DNA of 64,000 nucleotides from Ailurus styani (Eukaryota; Chordata; Mammalia; Carnivora; Ailuridae): positions 1,480,141-1,544,140 of the forward strand of contig LNAC01000340.1 in assembly GCA_002007465.1 (NCBI GenBank), in the 5' to 3' direction. The position numbers and the translations under genes were made by a program. The notes under the pieces are model-generated. The model was not told the origin of the DNA. It did no database searches and saw only the letters and a list, made by a program, of their open reading frames with translations. Position 1 is the first letter of the stretch; each line of letters opens with the position of its first letter. This document shows, one piece after another, positions 33,341 through 44,414 of this stretch.

Positions 33341-35044
33341 TAGTCCTCTTGTGGTGGTGTTTGGTGTGAGGCACCACCCAGTTCTTCCATCAGCAATGAA
33401 AACTTAATTCCTTAGCTGCTGGGAGTGCTGCTGGAAGGAAGGTGGTCCTCATCGGAATTCACTGACTGATAACACAGAGATTTAACAGCATAGCCAACCT
33501 GCCCCAATTCAGGACAGCTCTGAGAGGACACCTGGTTCCAGAATTTTCCACTGGGCTCATAGAGACCGTTTCGGGGCTGCTTTGCAGCTCTCCTTTTTCC
33601 CTCTGCCCAATCTTGCATCCTGGCTTCCCTTCCAACAAGTGTTGATCCCAGGAGCCCTCCCTGATAAACATCCTGCATTCTAATCTCAATCTCAGAGTCT
33701 GCTTCTGGGGAGTCCAGCCAGCAGCAGCTGTCATCCCTTTCTGGAGTGTTGAATATGGAAGTGTCACAGATGGAAGGTGCTGGATCCTTGCATCACTGCT
33801 TAGAGGACCATCACGAAGAGGCACCTCCAGACACACCTCCCCCCTGTGAGAGTGGGCAAGCCATCTGCTTCTATCATGTGATGCCTCTCAGAGTTGGTAT
33901 TGTTTGTTACAGCAGCCAGCTCTACTTTTTTTTGACAAATATATTCAGCAAGGCAAGGTTTTATGGGATGAGAGGTCTATGAATACTGAGACCACAGATG
34001 ACATACACCCTTTCAAAGTCACCTCAGATCAACTGCCCTGTGAGTGGGATGGAAGAAGATAAAGTCACTCACATCCATGACACATTGTTCTCTTTTGGTC
34101 TCTCTTTTCTCCCTCTCACCAAGCACATCTAGTGGAATTCTTCGAAGTTAAATGTGGGCATGATGTGACTGCCCCTCTGGCCCTGTTCGCAGCTCCACCA
34201 TCAAAGCATCTTTGAACAGCCTGCATTCTGCAATAGTTGAAGAATGAGTAGCGTGTGGATGGCTGAGAGGTGGATAAGCAGGGGATCAAATCAAGCCCAG
34301 ATGTCAGTCAGTCTCCCCCAACCCAAGCTGGAGGCTGGGACAGAACTCTGAGGAAGAGTCCCCAGCGGGGGTTCCCAGGAGTTGAACACAAACAGCCCCA
34401 CTGATGACTGCCCACCAGGCATGGCCCCACTGCAGGAGTGTCTGCAGAGGCAGCTGGAGCCCAATGTGGTCTTTTGTCTCCCCTCTCTCTGAAGTCATCC
34501 TGGGACACAGGTGTGCATCCCCCACAGCCGGCCGACAGAGAAGATGAATCAGCTTCCCTGAAAGACGTGCCCCAGAGCAGTCTGTCAGCTGAAACTTGTC
34601 TGAAGGAGCACGGTTCCCTCCTGACCACAGCTAATGAAAATTGTGGCTTGCCCGAGGAAGAATCTGTGCTATTCTTTAAAGGAACAATGCTAACCACAGA
34701 TGTGCAGCATCTGGCATGTGGAAGGGATTTCCCTGAATAAGAACTGTCACTGGACCAGCCAGATCATGAAATGTCTTTGGGTCCAGGCTTGTATTTTCCT
34801 ACTTTCAGCTCTGGAGTTGGTTCTCAAAAGTTCGAGTGAAGTCCAAAAGCTTCTTCCTATCACCTTAGTATTTTTCATTATATGCTCCCCCTTATTTATC
34901 TTCTGTGGATCTTGATGAATAGGATCGAGATACCCCAAAGTGTATGTCCCTGCTTTGAGGTCTTTGCTCCTGTCATTCTCCATGTCTTCACCATCCCTCT
35001 TTGTTATGACTATCTCATTTGTGAGGACTCTTTCTACTGCAATT
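33341..35044. other. Single-copy sequence
   Basis: Several open frames of 100-129 codons occur on both strands (33.4-34.9 kb) without a recognisable domain and overlapping each other. No gene called. Confidence 0.4.
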
Positions 35045-35700
35045 AAGTGAAGCCTGATCCAACTTGCTTGAAGCAAAAAACTACATTTATTGAGTAATGT
35101 AAGTTAAAATCCAGGACCACTTGACGACTTCAAAGACAAGTATAGCTGGAGCCAGGGGTTCAAATGATTTTTCCAGGACCTGGTCTGAGTCTGTTTCTTC
35201 AGGCCTAGACTCTGTTTTCTTTTACATTGGTTCCAGTTTCAGGTAGGCACTGGATGGGCTCCTGTCTTATATGTTACCAAATCAGCTCCTACATGGAAAG
35301 TGATTGCATTTTCCCCAGTTAGCCTGGGGATGGGCCTGATTAGACAGACCACTTGAGACACAGTCATGTTCACCTATAAATGAATCACTATAATCAAGGG
35401 GATGGCATCCCTATTACTGTCCAGGCCTGTGTCCTTTGTTCACTCCTCAGGCTAGGAAGTTAGATCTTTCCCCAAAGGAAGTCAGGATCCTATTATGAGA
35501 CTCGGGTTGAATGGATATAGGCTGAGGAAAATCAGTAGACACATAATCCATAACTTGCTTCTCAAGCTCAAGTTCATCCCAGACTACATTCCCCTCTCTT
35601 GCCCCTATAACACTTTTACAGTTGAATATGGGATTGTATCTACCTCCTCTGCTTCTCCCCCTGGGACTAGAGGGCCTTCCTGGTAAGGAAGACATGGGGT
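35045..35700. repeat. Old interspersed repeat, family unassigned
   Basis: 'gatccaacttgcttgaagca', 'ctacatttattgagtaatgt', 'tggagccaggggttcaaatg' and 'atcaaggggatggcatccct' occur in the order of a widely dispersed old mammalian element. I recognise the text but cannot name it with confidence. Confidence 0.45.
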
Positions 35701-36775
35701 GGGATATGGATGAACATGGGGACTAGAAATCACATTGTACTTCTTTTCCTTATTTGAAATCCAGAAATCAAATGGAAACCAGGGGACTATAGTTACAGCA
35801 GTTAAGAGTTTGGAAAAGGAAAGAAATGGGCCTTAGCGACAAAGACTGAGGCCAATTCTACCTGTATGTATGACTGCCCTTCCACCTCATGCTCTCCAGG
35901 AGCTGCCTCCAGGTTCAGATAGGACACCAAGATTTGCCATAATTTGGGGTCAGCTGAACACTTGTTGAGTCTGTGTGAATCACTGAGCTCTTGGCGGTCA
36001 GTGCTGTATGCCTGATATTTTTCTCATACCACCTTATGTGTCTAGTACTTTTGCGAGCACCTAATAATTATTCGACAGGTTTTTGTTAGGTTAAGTTGTA
36101 ATATAGGTGCCAGTGCTCAAGCCTGGAAATCAAAGAGGTGTAAGTTGTAATCAAGTGTCTTGACCTTGGCTGATCTGAGTAGCCATACTGAGAGAGCAGA
36201 GAACAGGATAACAGCTATTTCTGTCTGGTGCTTCTGCTTCACAATACTTACATTGCAGGCTTACTCACAATAACCCTGTGAGATAATCCAAATGCTACAG
36301 GGTAAGCTTCAAGGTTAAGTCTAAGGCAAAAACTGGGTGTAATCAAAATTTCCCTGGAAACTCCTATAAATTATCCATAAAGTACAGTTTAAAAGGTTTT
36401 GTGATTGCAACCAAATACTGGAATACTTGTGAATTATATGACTGGAGATAGTAACATATTGCCTGTTATTTAGCAAGAGTACATTTCCCAAAGTGCAATA
36501 TTAAAGTACAACCATTTACGCATTTAATGCAGCAAGTTGTTCACAACCAGAAAGGGGGAAGAGCCGTTCCACATCTTTGGTTTTAAGATCATTCTAGGAC
36601 ACGTGCGCATTGAGTGGATTGTCAAATAGAATCTTCTGGCCTATTTAAGTAGCTGTTTTTATTTCTTCCTCTTTGTTCTTCACTAAGTGCAAATGGGTAG
36701 ATTCATATAAATTAAATGCGGGATGCATTTCCCCAATCTCACTTGATTAAAAATGTTGATTATAGATTTAGAAAG
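35701..36775. other. Single-copy sequence, possible conserved non-coding stretch at 36.45-36.77 kb
   Basis: No gene recognised. 36450-36770 is repeat-free and holds a MEF2-like 'ggcctatttaagtagctg', a CACGTG-like 'gacacgtgcgc' and AT-rich homeodomain-like words. Conservation is inference only. Confidence 0.35.
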
Positions 36776-36777
36776 TG

Positions 36778-36870
36778 TTAGGCATGGGGTTGGGCCCAGG
36801 GGATTCAGTGGTGAAGAAAATAGGCATGATTTCTGGCCTAATGGAATTTATAGTCTTTGCAGATTACTTT
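36778..36870 (-). repeat. L2 3'-end fragment (weak)
   Basis: 'ttaggcatggggttgggccc' and 'cctaatggaatttatagtct' fit the reverse complement of the L2 3' end. Confidence 0.45.
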
Positions 36871-36871
36871 A

Positions 36872-36990
36872 CACACACAGAAACTGAAGCTCAGAGAGGC
36901 AACTGCCAAAGATTGCTCAGCCAGTAAGGAGTGGGGCTGGGATCTGAACCCAGATCTTTTGGCTTTAACCCTAAGACTCCCCCAACTACT
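36872..36990 (+). repeat. MIR 3' fragment
   Basis: 'gaaactgaagctcagagagg', 'ggagtggggctgggatctga' and 'acccagatcttttggcttta' are the MIR 3' part. Confidence 0.75.
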
Positions 36991-37980
36991 CCCCACTGAC
37001 TTCCATGGTAACTGAAGTCACTTCCAAAGCCAAAGTCAGAGTCCTGGAGTTCATTACAGAAGAAACAGACCATTGGAGTTGGCCATTTGCCTTGGCAGTC
37101 GGGATCTGGAATTGAGTTCATACTTGGTGTTGAATCGTTCCCTCCAGAACTGGGATGGTTTGGAATGGAATGGTAATGAGGGCCCTGTTTTCTCCAGAGG
37201 GCCCACTCCCTATCCTGCCCACCAGCCATAATGGTTGACCACCCTCTTTAAGCCCCCTATTGATTACAGAGGTGATTTTTTTCCGATGCAAGTGGCTGAG
37301 CTGAGGGCAGTTACATCTGAGCCATAGCCCCCCAAATTACTGCCTTCCGGACAAAATATGTTGGGCAGCTTTCCCAAAAGCCCTTTCCAAGGACAAGGAA
37401 GCTGGTCCTGGACTTGCATCTCCCTTGTCTGATACCCAGTGTGCATATGTTCCTCCTCCATGTGTACCCCAAATGGCCTGAGAACTGAGATGCCCCCATT
37501 CCCAGAGTTCCAGGCCCCCCGTGAGCCTCTCAGGCCTCATCTAAGAAGGAGCCTTGAGGATGCAGCCAACAGGACCCATCAAGAAGCTGTGGTTTGCCCT
37601 GGATCTCAGTGTGCTGACCCAGCCCACCACAGAGGTTGTGGCGCCAGACCTGGGGCCCCTCCTCAACCGGCACAGCCATTTGGGTGAGTTAAAGAGCAAT
37701 CTTCATATTGAATGCAGTGGCGACTTCCCTCCCATCCCCTAAGCCAGGGCAGATTTGCTTCATCAACTCTATTTCATTAAGGGGATGTCTACAGTGAGTG
37801 GTGTCTCAGGTTAGAATTAATTCTTTTCTATTGCTCCTGTCAGAAAGATAAAAATAAAGTATTTAGCTCAAGGAAAGTTGGCTTCTCACACAGACTTGTG
37901 TATTTACTCTTTGGAGAAATGTCACTAATGGTGTTTTAATAATGCTTTATGTGCCTAGAGACCAATCATAAGAAGAACTT
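36991..37980. other. Single-copy sequence with a possible exon-like stretch
   Basis: No gene confirmed. At 37554-37685 an open frame on the plus strand runs up to a strong donor-like site 'ttgggtgagtt' at about 37679-37689. No convincing acceptor or known protein match is seen, so it is not called as coding. Confidence 0.35.
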
Positions 37981-37982
37981 AC

Positions 37983-38214
37983 TATTTACCAAAGCAACTG
38001 CTAGCCCCTTAATGACGGGCTAAGCATCAGCTACTGGCAGGATATGTAGTGGGTGAGTGCTGTGTAATTACCAAGCAAATTCATCATTATTTCTGTCTTA
38101 TAAACGAGAATATGTGTTAAATAATACTCTGGGACCCCTGAAAGTAATTACCAAGCCCCATCTCTGTTAGAACACGTAATTATCCTACGGTTGCCCTGTG
38201 TTTACCAAGCAAAT
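37983..38214. promoter_or_regulatory. Cluster of repeated TTACCAAGC motifs (candidate regulatory module)
   Basis: Related words occur at 37983-37995 (tatttaccaaagc), 38064-38080 (gtaattaccaagcaaat), 38144-38156 (gtaattaccaagc) and 38198-38214 (gtgtttaccaagcaaat), with a further TAATTA at 38177. They combine homeodomain-like TAATTA and forkhead-like TGTTTAC cores. The cluster lies about 240 bases left of a CpG island. Function is inference. Confidence 0.4.
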
Positions 38215-38449
38215 CTATGCAGTTATTATCTAAAGCCCAAACCCTACCCTCAGAGCCACAAAAGTGCACCCGGGGGCAGGTCTGCGCCCAACATAGAAGC
38301 AGCATGTGCACGAGGGTCAGGAAGGACTGGGGCCTCCATTTCCCAAGCCCTCGTTTCTGGCCCCCGAAAAAGCCACGGGCAAGTCTTCATGAAACAAGCT
38401 GTGCCTTCCCTTCTCCCCAGCCCCTGCTCTGGCCTCCCTGCACTTCCAA

Positions 38450-39090
38450 ACTTCCGGTCCCTACCGCGGGGCTTGCTGGTCGCTACCGCGGGGCCTGCTG
38501 GGGGCACCTCAGCATCCGGCTGCCCAGGGTTCAGTTCAGCACTTCCGGGAGGCTCTTTCAAAGCCTGGCCTCCCGTCGCGAATTGTGCCGGGCTCCGAGG
38601 CCCCGGAGATCCAGCAGCAGCCCCCCGCTTGTGAGGGCCCCGGTGGGAGAGGCAGGCCGTTTCCAGAAAGGGTAGGTCTGCGACCCAGAGCTTGCGTAGC
38701 ACTGAGGTCAGGAGCTTGGGCTCTGGAGCGGGGCTGCCTGGCTTCGGATGTGCTTTGGCAAAGTGGAGATCACCCGAGCACGGGTGGGAAAAGACGGCTG
38801 TGTGAGTTACAGCAGGAAAGAGCTGAGAACGGTGCCGGGCGCACCCAGCGGGATCTTCTGCGCCCGTTTGCTGTTTCTTGAACGTGGTAACCATGTGGGA
38901 GAATGCGTGCCCGGAGACTTCAGCACTCACATGCCATCATGAGACAAAGCCTGCTCGGCCCCTGCCGCGGAGAAGCGTTCTCTTCCTCTTGGGCGCTCCC
39001 GGGGCAGCCCGTCTGGCCGTCCCTCACGGCAGCCAGCGTTTTCTCCCAGGCCCTGCGCGTTAACCGGGGTCGGTCTCTGCCGTCTCTGAC
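38450..39090. promoter_or_regulatory. CpG island without recognisable gene
   Basis: By hand count about 45 CpG in 640 bases with GC around 60-65 percent, giving an observed/expected ratio roughly 0.7-0.8. The surrounding sequence has well under one CpG per 100 bases. It contains a decayed MIR (about 38705-38860) but most is not repeat. Open frames occur on both strands (up to 226 codons, minus), as expected of GC-rich DNA, and none resembles a known protein. It could be a promoter of a gene or long non-coding RNA whose body lies elsewhere, or an orphan island at an enhancer. Confidence 0.6.
38461..38501. repeat. 22-bp tandem duplication in the CpG island
   Basis: 'ctaccgcggggcttgctgg' at 38461-38479 and 'ctaccgcggggcctgctgg' at 38483-38501 differ at one base. 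Confidence 0.85.
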
Positions 39091-39127
39091 CTCCTTCCCT
39101 GAGCTCACTGAGTTCCAAGTTTGGGTT

Positions 39128-39215
39128 TTATTCGTCATTGTGTCCCTAACGCCCAGCACAGAGCCAGGAGTGGAGTAGGCACTCGTTACATGTTTGTTGA
39201 ATGAATAGCAGTCAC
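39128..39215 (+). repeat. L2 LINE 3'-end fragment
   Basis: 'gtgtccctaacgcccagcac', 'ggagtaggcactcgttacat' and 'gtttgttgaatgaata' are the L2 3' terminus. An A-rich run (39231-39262) follows. Confidence 0.75.
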
Positions 39216-39262
39216 TCAATAAACACTTGTTTAAAAAAAGAAAAGAAGAGAAAAGAAAAGGA

Positions 39263-39934
39263 GCCCTTCAAAGTCCTATTTGACCACATGGCCAAGGCAG
39301 TGAGCCAAAACCACAGATTTTATTCTGTTTTCACTAATGTGGGTACATGTGGGGGAGTTGGATTTCGAAAGGATTGCAGAAGAGATTTCTTTAAGACCCA
39401 GACTGGTGAACAAAAGCCTAATTAATTAAAAACAAAGAAACAAAGGCCTTGAGCATTAGGGCTCCTTTCTGCTCCCTTGGTATTGATGAGCTGACATTTG
39501 ACTGTGAGGCTGGGTCTCCGGGCAGGACCCGGGCTCCTTCTTCCAGCAACCCCTCCCTCCCGCAGCAGACTCTGCTGAGCTGGGCAGAAGAAAGCAGTAT
39601 TGTTAACTGCTTTTGTTCAGGAGGTCCCCCAGCTGGTCCCAGGTCACCACGCTTCACTGTTTACTTGTGTGTTCTTAAGCCTTGGCCGTCCGTATTATCA
39701 GAAGATTAGATTTTTCTTTCTTCATCGCCAACCGTTCCTCTCCCACCCACATGCCCACATCCTCCATCCCTTTCATTCCTCAGTCTCAGACTCGCTCTGA
39801 GTGAATGTTAATTAGGCTGAACGCGAGCTGGAAGGTCAGTGGCCTGTGCCTCTTCTGTCAGGTGCCCTCTCTCTTATTTTTGATAGTCGGAACAATAAGT
39901 ACGGTGGTATAGTTACCATTTCAAAGAGCTTGCC
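39263..39934. other. Single-copy sequence
   Basis: No gene or recognised repeat. Confidence 0.4.
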
Positions 39935-40085
39935 CATACATGACACCTTTTCATATGACCTACACGTCCATGTAGGGGAATTTTATCATTCCCATTTTAG
40001 AGCTGAGAAACATAAGGCCCAGGGGTGGTAAATGATCTGCCCATCATCACAACCAGGAGATGGGAGAAGAGAACTCGAGGACACA
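39935..40085 (+). repeat. MIR SINE fragment
   Basis: 'atcattcccattttagagct' and 'gagaaacataaggcccaggg' are MIR 3' words. Confidence 0.68.
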
Positions 40086-40904
40086 ATTTCTACCTCCCAG
40101 CCCTGTGCCTTTTCTCATACGCCGTGCTGGCTGTGATGGTCTGAAAGACACAGGGAAGTCTGCATTGTATCTACCAAATCTAGGACACTTGAGTTGTAAG
40201 CACATAACACTCATCGTCGCTGCATTTGAGAACTCTCTGGATGATAGAGTCTGGTCATTGCTTGGGTTTGATAATAGAGTAGATGAGGGTGAGCTGGAGG
40301 TCAAAGAGAAGTATGTTAACTGAAAAGCTAAATGTCCACCAAATGATTCACCAACTCTGGCCCATTCCACTTAACCAAAGAACATTCCAGGTTCAGGATG
40401 TCCTCATCTGGACTGGTTGGGGCTGGGAAGAGGAAGCCCAAGTATGACTCCTATGTTCTTAAAGGAGCTTTCAGCTGCATCACAGAAGCAAGATGAACAG
40501 TAAATACCTTTCTGAACAATAAACACAGAAAGAAAGGCTCTTTCCCAATGACGATTTAGAAAACAGTGGTAAGGCTCTAGAAGTTAATGTGAGTATAACA
40601 TACTGATCGGATTTCAAAGACTTACTGCACAAAAAAGAAAGTAAAAGCACATTAATAATTTTGACATTAATTACATGTTAAAATGATATCTTGACTACAT
40701 TGGATTCGGTAAAATATATTATTAAAATGAAAAAGAAAAAGAAGTAAATGAGGTCTGACCTAGGCCAACAAGGATGGTTAGTGTTGGTTTGGGGGGCAAA
40801 GTTATGGCTTGGCCAGTGAGTAAGAAACTCAAACTCATAGGACCTTGTGTTTATGTAGACTGTGGTGGGGGTAATAATGACAGCCATACATAAACAATAA
40901 ACAT
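40086..40904. other. Single-copy sequence
   Basis: AT-rich with no gene or recognised repeat. Confidence 0.4.
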
Positions 40905-41185
40905 GAACGTTTATGGAGCACTTACTGTATGTCAGGCCCTAAGAGCTATGTCCTAAGAGTAGCTTAGTACGTAGCTACGTCCTAAGGGTACTACTTAGTA
41001 CTACTTAAGTACTTAATACTTAGCTACATCCTAAGAGTAGGAAGAGTACGTCTTGAGAGCTTTGCATGGATTCACTCATATCATCCGCATGCTAACTCTA
41101 ACCAGCAGATATTGACATAGAGGCTTAGAAAAGTTAAGCCATTGTCTGATTTACCCAGCTATTAAGCACTGGAACCCAGGAAAAA
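40905..41185 (+). repeat. MIR SINE containing an internal tandem repeat
   Basis: The MIR 5' part ('gagcacttactgtatgtcag') and 3' part ('ggcttagaaaagttaagcca', 'acccagctattaagcactgg') are separated by an expansion at 40945-41045. In that stretch the unit GCTAYRTCCTAAGRGTA occurs three times. Confidence 0.72.
40945..41045. repeat. Three-copy degenerate tandem repeat
   Basis: Units start at 40945 (gctatgtcctaagagtag), 40974 (gctacgtcctaagggtac) and 41023 (gctacatcctaagagtag). The second unit holds extra ACTTAGTACT-like subrepeats. Confidence 0.8.
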
Positions 41186-43139
41186 TGGCCCCAGAGCACA
41201 AATTCTTAAACACCACCTAAGAGTTTAGAATAAGCATCAGTGGTCCACATAACCTAAGCTCGCCATGCATGAGACAACCTGGCATTGCTCATTCATGAAC
41301 TAATTCTCTGAATACATACTACCCAGAGATCAGCTGGGGGCCCCACGGCCTGCTTTTTACATGGGTTACCATCAATGGAACCTCACTTTAACAACCAATG
41401 TTTCTTAAAAGACTTGTCAGCCTCTACTGGCAAGAATATTACAGGAGATCCAATTCATAAATCTTAGCAATATTTTTAAAATCCTCTTCTACTACTTCCA
41501 TCATTTTCAATGTCTTCTAAACTTCATAGTGGCCCCGAAGCCCCTCTTTTCTTCAATACCTGTTCTCTGCTGAAACTCAGGCCATGTGGCTCATGGCTCA
41601 CTCCCCTTTCTTCCCATCTTTTGGGCCTCTGCTTTGCCAGTCTTCCTGATATCTATTTCTCCAATGTAAGTATCAATTTGCACCTGTTGCTTAAATTCTT
41701 ACCACACCAATTTTCCTGGCCTGTATAAAAACTTCCAGGAACTCAACTGAAAAACCAAAAATGTCCTTTAGAAAAAAAAGGGGAAGATGATAAATGACCC
41801 AAGTTAGATTTTTTTTTTTTTTTGATGAAAGAGAGGTCATGGGATGAGGGTGAATGTGGACATTTGAGTGCAGTTTCTTAAACTCTGTCTGCAGCACAAG
41901 TGTGTTGGCTTCTGAGCCTGTTGCTAGATCCTGGAATTAAAGACATGAGTGAGAGATGTCACAGAAGCAGGTGAAAGGCACTCTGCACCACCCCAGAAGT
42001 AAGCATGAAGACTCCATGGAGGACTCTAGCGAGCATACTGTGTGGGTTGGCAAGGCTTTATGCAGAGAGGCCAGGTTATTGAGGCCCAAATGGGAACACG
42101 ATAGGACTGAAATTGGGATTCCCAGAGCTGAGATCCTACTATTGGTTCAGAAGACTGAGAGACAATAGAATTTTCCACTTTTCCCAGAAGGGCAGCATAA
42201 GCAGGTGCTCAACACACATTTGTTAAATGAATGAAAATGGGTTGTTGTTTGGGAATTTGCCTAATACCCCACTGCTCTGACCCTAGGCCCTAAACTCAGG
42301 ATCAAAAGAGAATCTCAAGTCCACTTCTTGCTGGAAGCTCTTGCAGACCAGAGCTGGTGGCACTGGTCCCAGCTCAGGCCCTGACCTGCCACCAAGGGTC
42401 ACCCAGCCTCTAGGCTTCCGTGTCCTCCTCCGCTAGGCTGACTTTCACACAGAACTCACCGCAGGGTGACAAAGGCAGTAGCTGGCACCCAGAGATCACT
42501 CGGTTTCCTCTTATTGTTCCAGCAAGTACACGGAGCCTGGAGTCCTTAGCGCTTCCACAGCAGGCCTAAGGAAGACCGTCACGGGGCAGAAATGAGAAGA
42601 GGAATCTAGTCTGTCCTCAGCTGTGATTCCAGATCCTACCAGAACGGTTTGCGGATATTCTCAATTTACATTTGCTGAATGTGAGTATGCAGTTCCTACA
42701 GTATCTGTGTCTTTGTACATTTTGCTGTGCCTTCACAATACTATTTTTACCATTTTGTAGGTGAGGGAAGGGAAACAGTCGGGACACGCTCCTCCCACTA
42801 TCGGGTTCATCCTCAGATGGGTCTCTTTCCTCTGTCTCTCAGCCTCGTGCACCTGCGAGTGGTGAACATGGGGTGTCATGCCTCGTCTGCTCACTTTTTG
42901 GCCACTCCACAAGCTGCACGTGGCACTGCATTTATGAGTGTTTGTGAGCTGGGTTGGTCATGTGGGATGTGATCTACACCATTATTATGGGAAGGTCTGA
43001 ACTAACAGATGGAGTTCTGGGTGGATATTGGAGAAGGGAAGAGGGTCAGTCGCTTGTTCTACCTCGGCTCTCTTTAAATCACATGCTTCTTTCCTTGTAG
43101 TTGGCTCTACTACTGGTTACCCAACAACTCTGGTCCTTC
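41186..43139. other. Single-copy sequence
   Basis: No gene recognised. There is a T-run at 41809-41823, and 'ggtgctcaacacacatttgt' at 42205-42224 may be an L2 tail remnant. Confidence 0.4.
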
Positions 43140-43432
43140 AAGGACAGACCAGATCTTACCTCCTTGAGGAGCATCTCTGACCCCTTCAGTGCATTACGCA
43201 TTTTCAACCTGAGTTCCCGTAGTACCCGCGTTCACTGCTCTTTTTCCCCTGGTGGTTTGGGGTTGTGATCACCAGCTTTCTTCTTTGCTCTTCCTGATAC
43301 ATGGAGAGTTCCTCACAGGCAGACACTGGCTTGTTTACCTGTCCTGTCTCGAGCACCCAGACAGCTTCTGGCATGACAAAGCAGGTGCTTAATGAATCAA
43401 TGCTGGTTGGATGAATGAATGACAGCAGATAG
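43140..43432 (+). repeat. L2 LINE 3'-end fragment
   Basis: 'gaggagcatctctgacccct', then 'ctcgagcacccagacagctt', 'ggtgcttaatgaatcaatgc' and 'ggttggatgaatgaatgaca' follow the L2 3' end order. Confidence 0.72.
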
Positions 43433-44314
43433 CTGGAAGGCATCCTTCACTCCTTTTCTCCCTACACAGCTGTAAGTGTCAGAGTTGCGGGAGGGAACCA
43501 CGGATGGTGGTGAGTATGTGTGTATACATGAGTGTGCACAGGTGTGGATATGCAGGTGTGCACTTAGACAACCCTGCCTTACAGGGGTAGCTCAAGATAC
43601 TGTGAAGCATGGAGTGGCCTCTCCAGCCCAACTTGATCTGTTTTCCTTCTGAACATTTACTGCCCACACCACTGTCAGCACATAACTTGTCTGGTCTCCA
43701 TTTATTATGCCTCATTTGGGGGAGGAGATGGTACAACGGAGCTTTAAAGTAAATAATTGAAACAAAGTGTCCCATGCAGTTCTGGCTCATTCTTCATCTT
43801 CCTGACCTTCCTAAATGCATTCGTTGCAACATGTTTAAAGTTTGCCTCGAAGTTTCCATTTCAGCTACGAGTCCTGATGGCCCCAGCTCTCCCACACAGC
43901 GTCCAATCCCCATGAGAAGCACAAATACTCGTCATATCAGAAAACCACAGATATTTGCTTTTGCTTCACATTTTGGGAAAGCCAGGCAGGATTAATCCTC
44001 ATTCAGTCAGCACACCTTTCCAAACAGTGCTGCTGGGGAAGAGATAAAGCTGGAGCACAAGAAAGCAAAGCCCTTAGATTTCTTTCTTTGTTAAACTTCC
44101 CACTTTGTAGCAAAGCAACTTCTTTGCAGTGGCTCTTTGTAGACTGGGAAGGGTCCTGGCCAGAGGGTAATTCTCATTTTGTACCTCCAGCGCCCAGCAG
44201 AGTGTCAAAGAGATGTAGCTTTGGGTGACGTGACTTGGTGCAGACAGAAGCAGAAGTGGTGGAACTGATAATAGAAGTAGTGATAATCAGCAATCCCATC
44301 AGCATCATCAAGTA
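43433..44314. other. Single-copy sequence
   Basis: No gene recognised. It contains a short degenerate TG/CA-rich stretch at 43507-43560. Confidence 0.4.
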
Positions 44315-44389
44315 AAAATGGGTTATTGAATTCCCATCTCAGGCCCAGCACTATTTTAAGCATTTGATATTTATTAATCTTTGTTTTCT
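44315..44389 (+). repeat. MIR, left part (split by LTR)
   Basis: 'attgaattcccatctcaggc' and 'ccagcactattttaagcatt' are the MIR 5' part. The 3' part resumes at about 44875. Confidence 0.6.
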
Positions 44390-44414
44390 TTGGCTGATGT
44401 AGCACATCAGCCAA
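44390..44414. repeat. Perfect 11-bp inverted repeat, 3-nt loop
   Basis: ttggctgatgt (44390-44400), agc, then acatcagccaa (44404-44414). The arms are exact reverse complements and sit at the junction between the MIR and the LTR. Confidence 0.9.

Noticed and set aside
38250..38930. 226-codon minus-strand frame in the CpG island
   Set aside because: Low-complexity Pro/Gly/Arg/Ala-rich product, with open frames on both strands as expected of GC-rich DNA.
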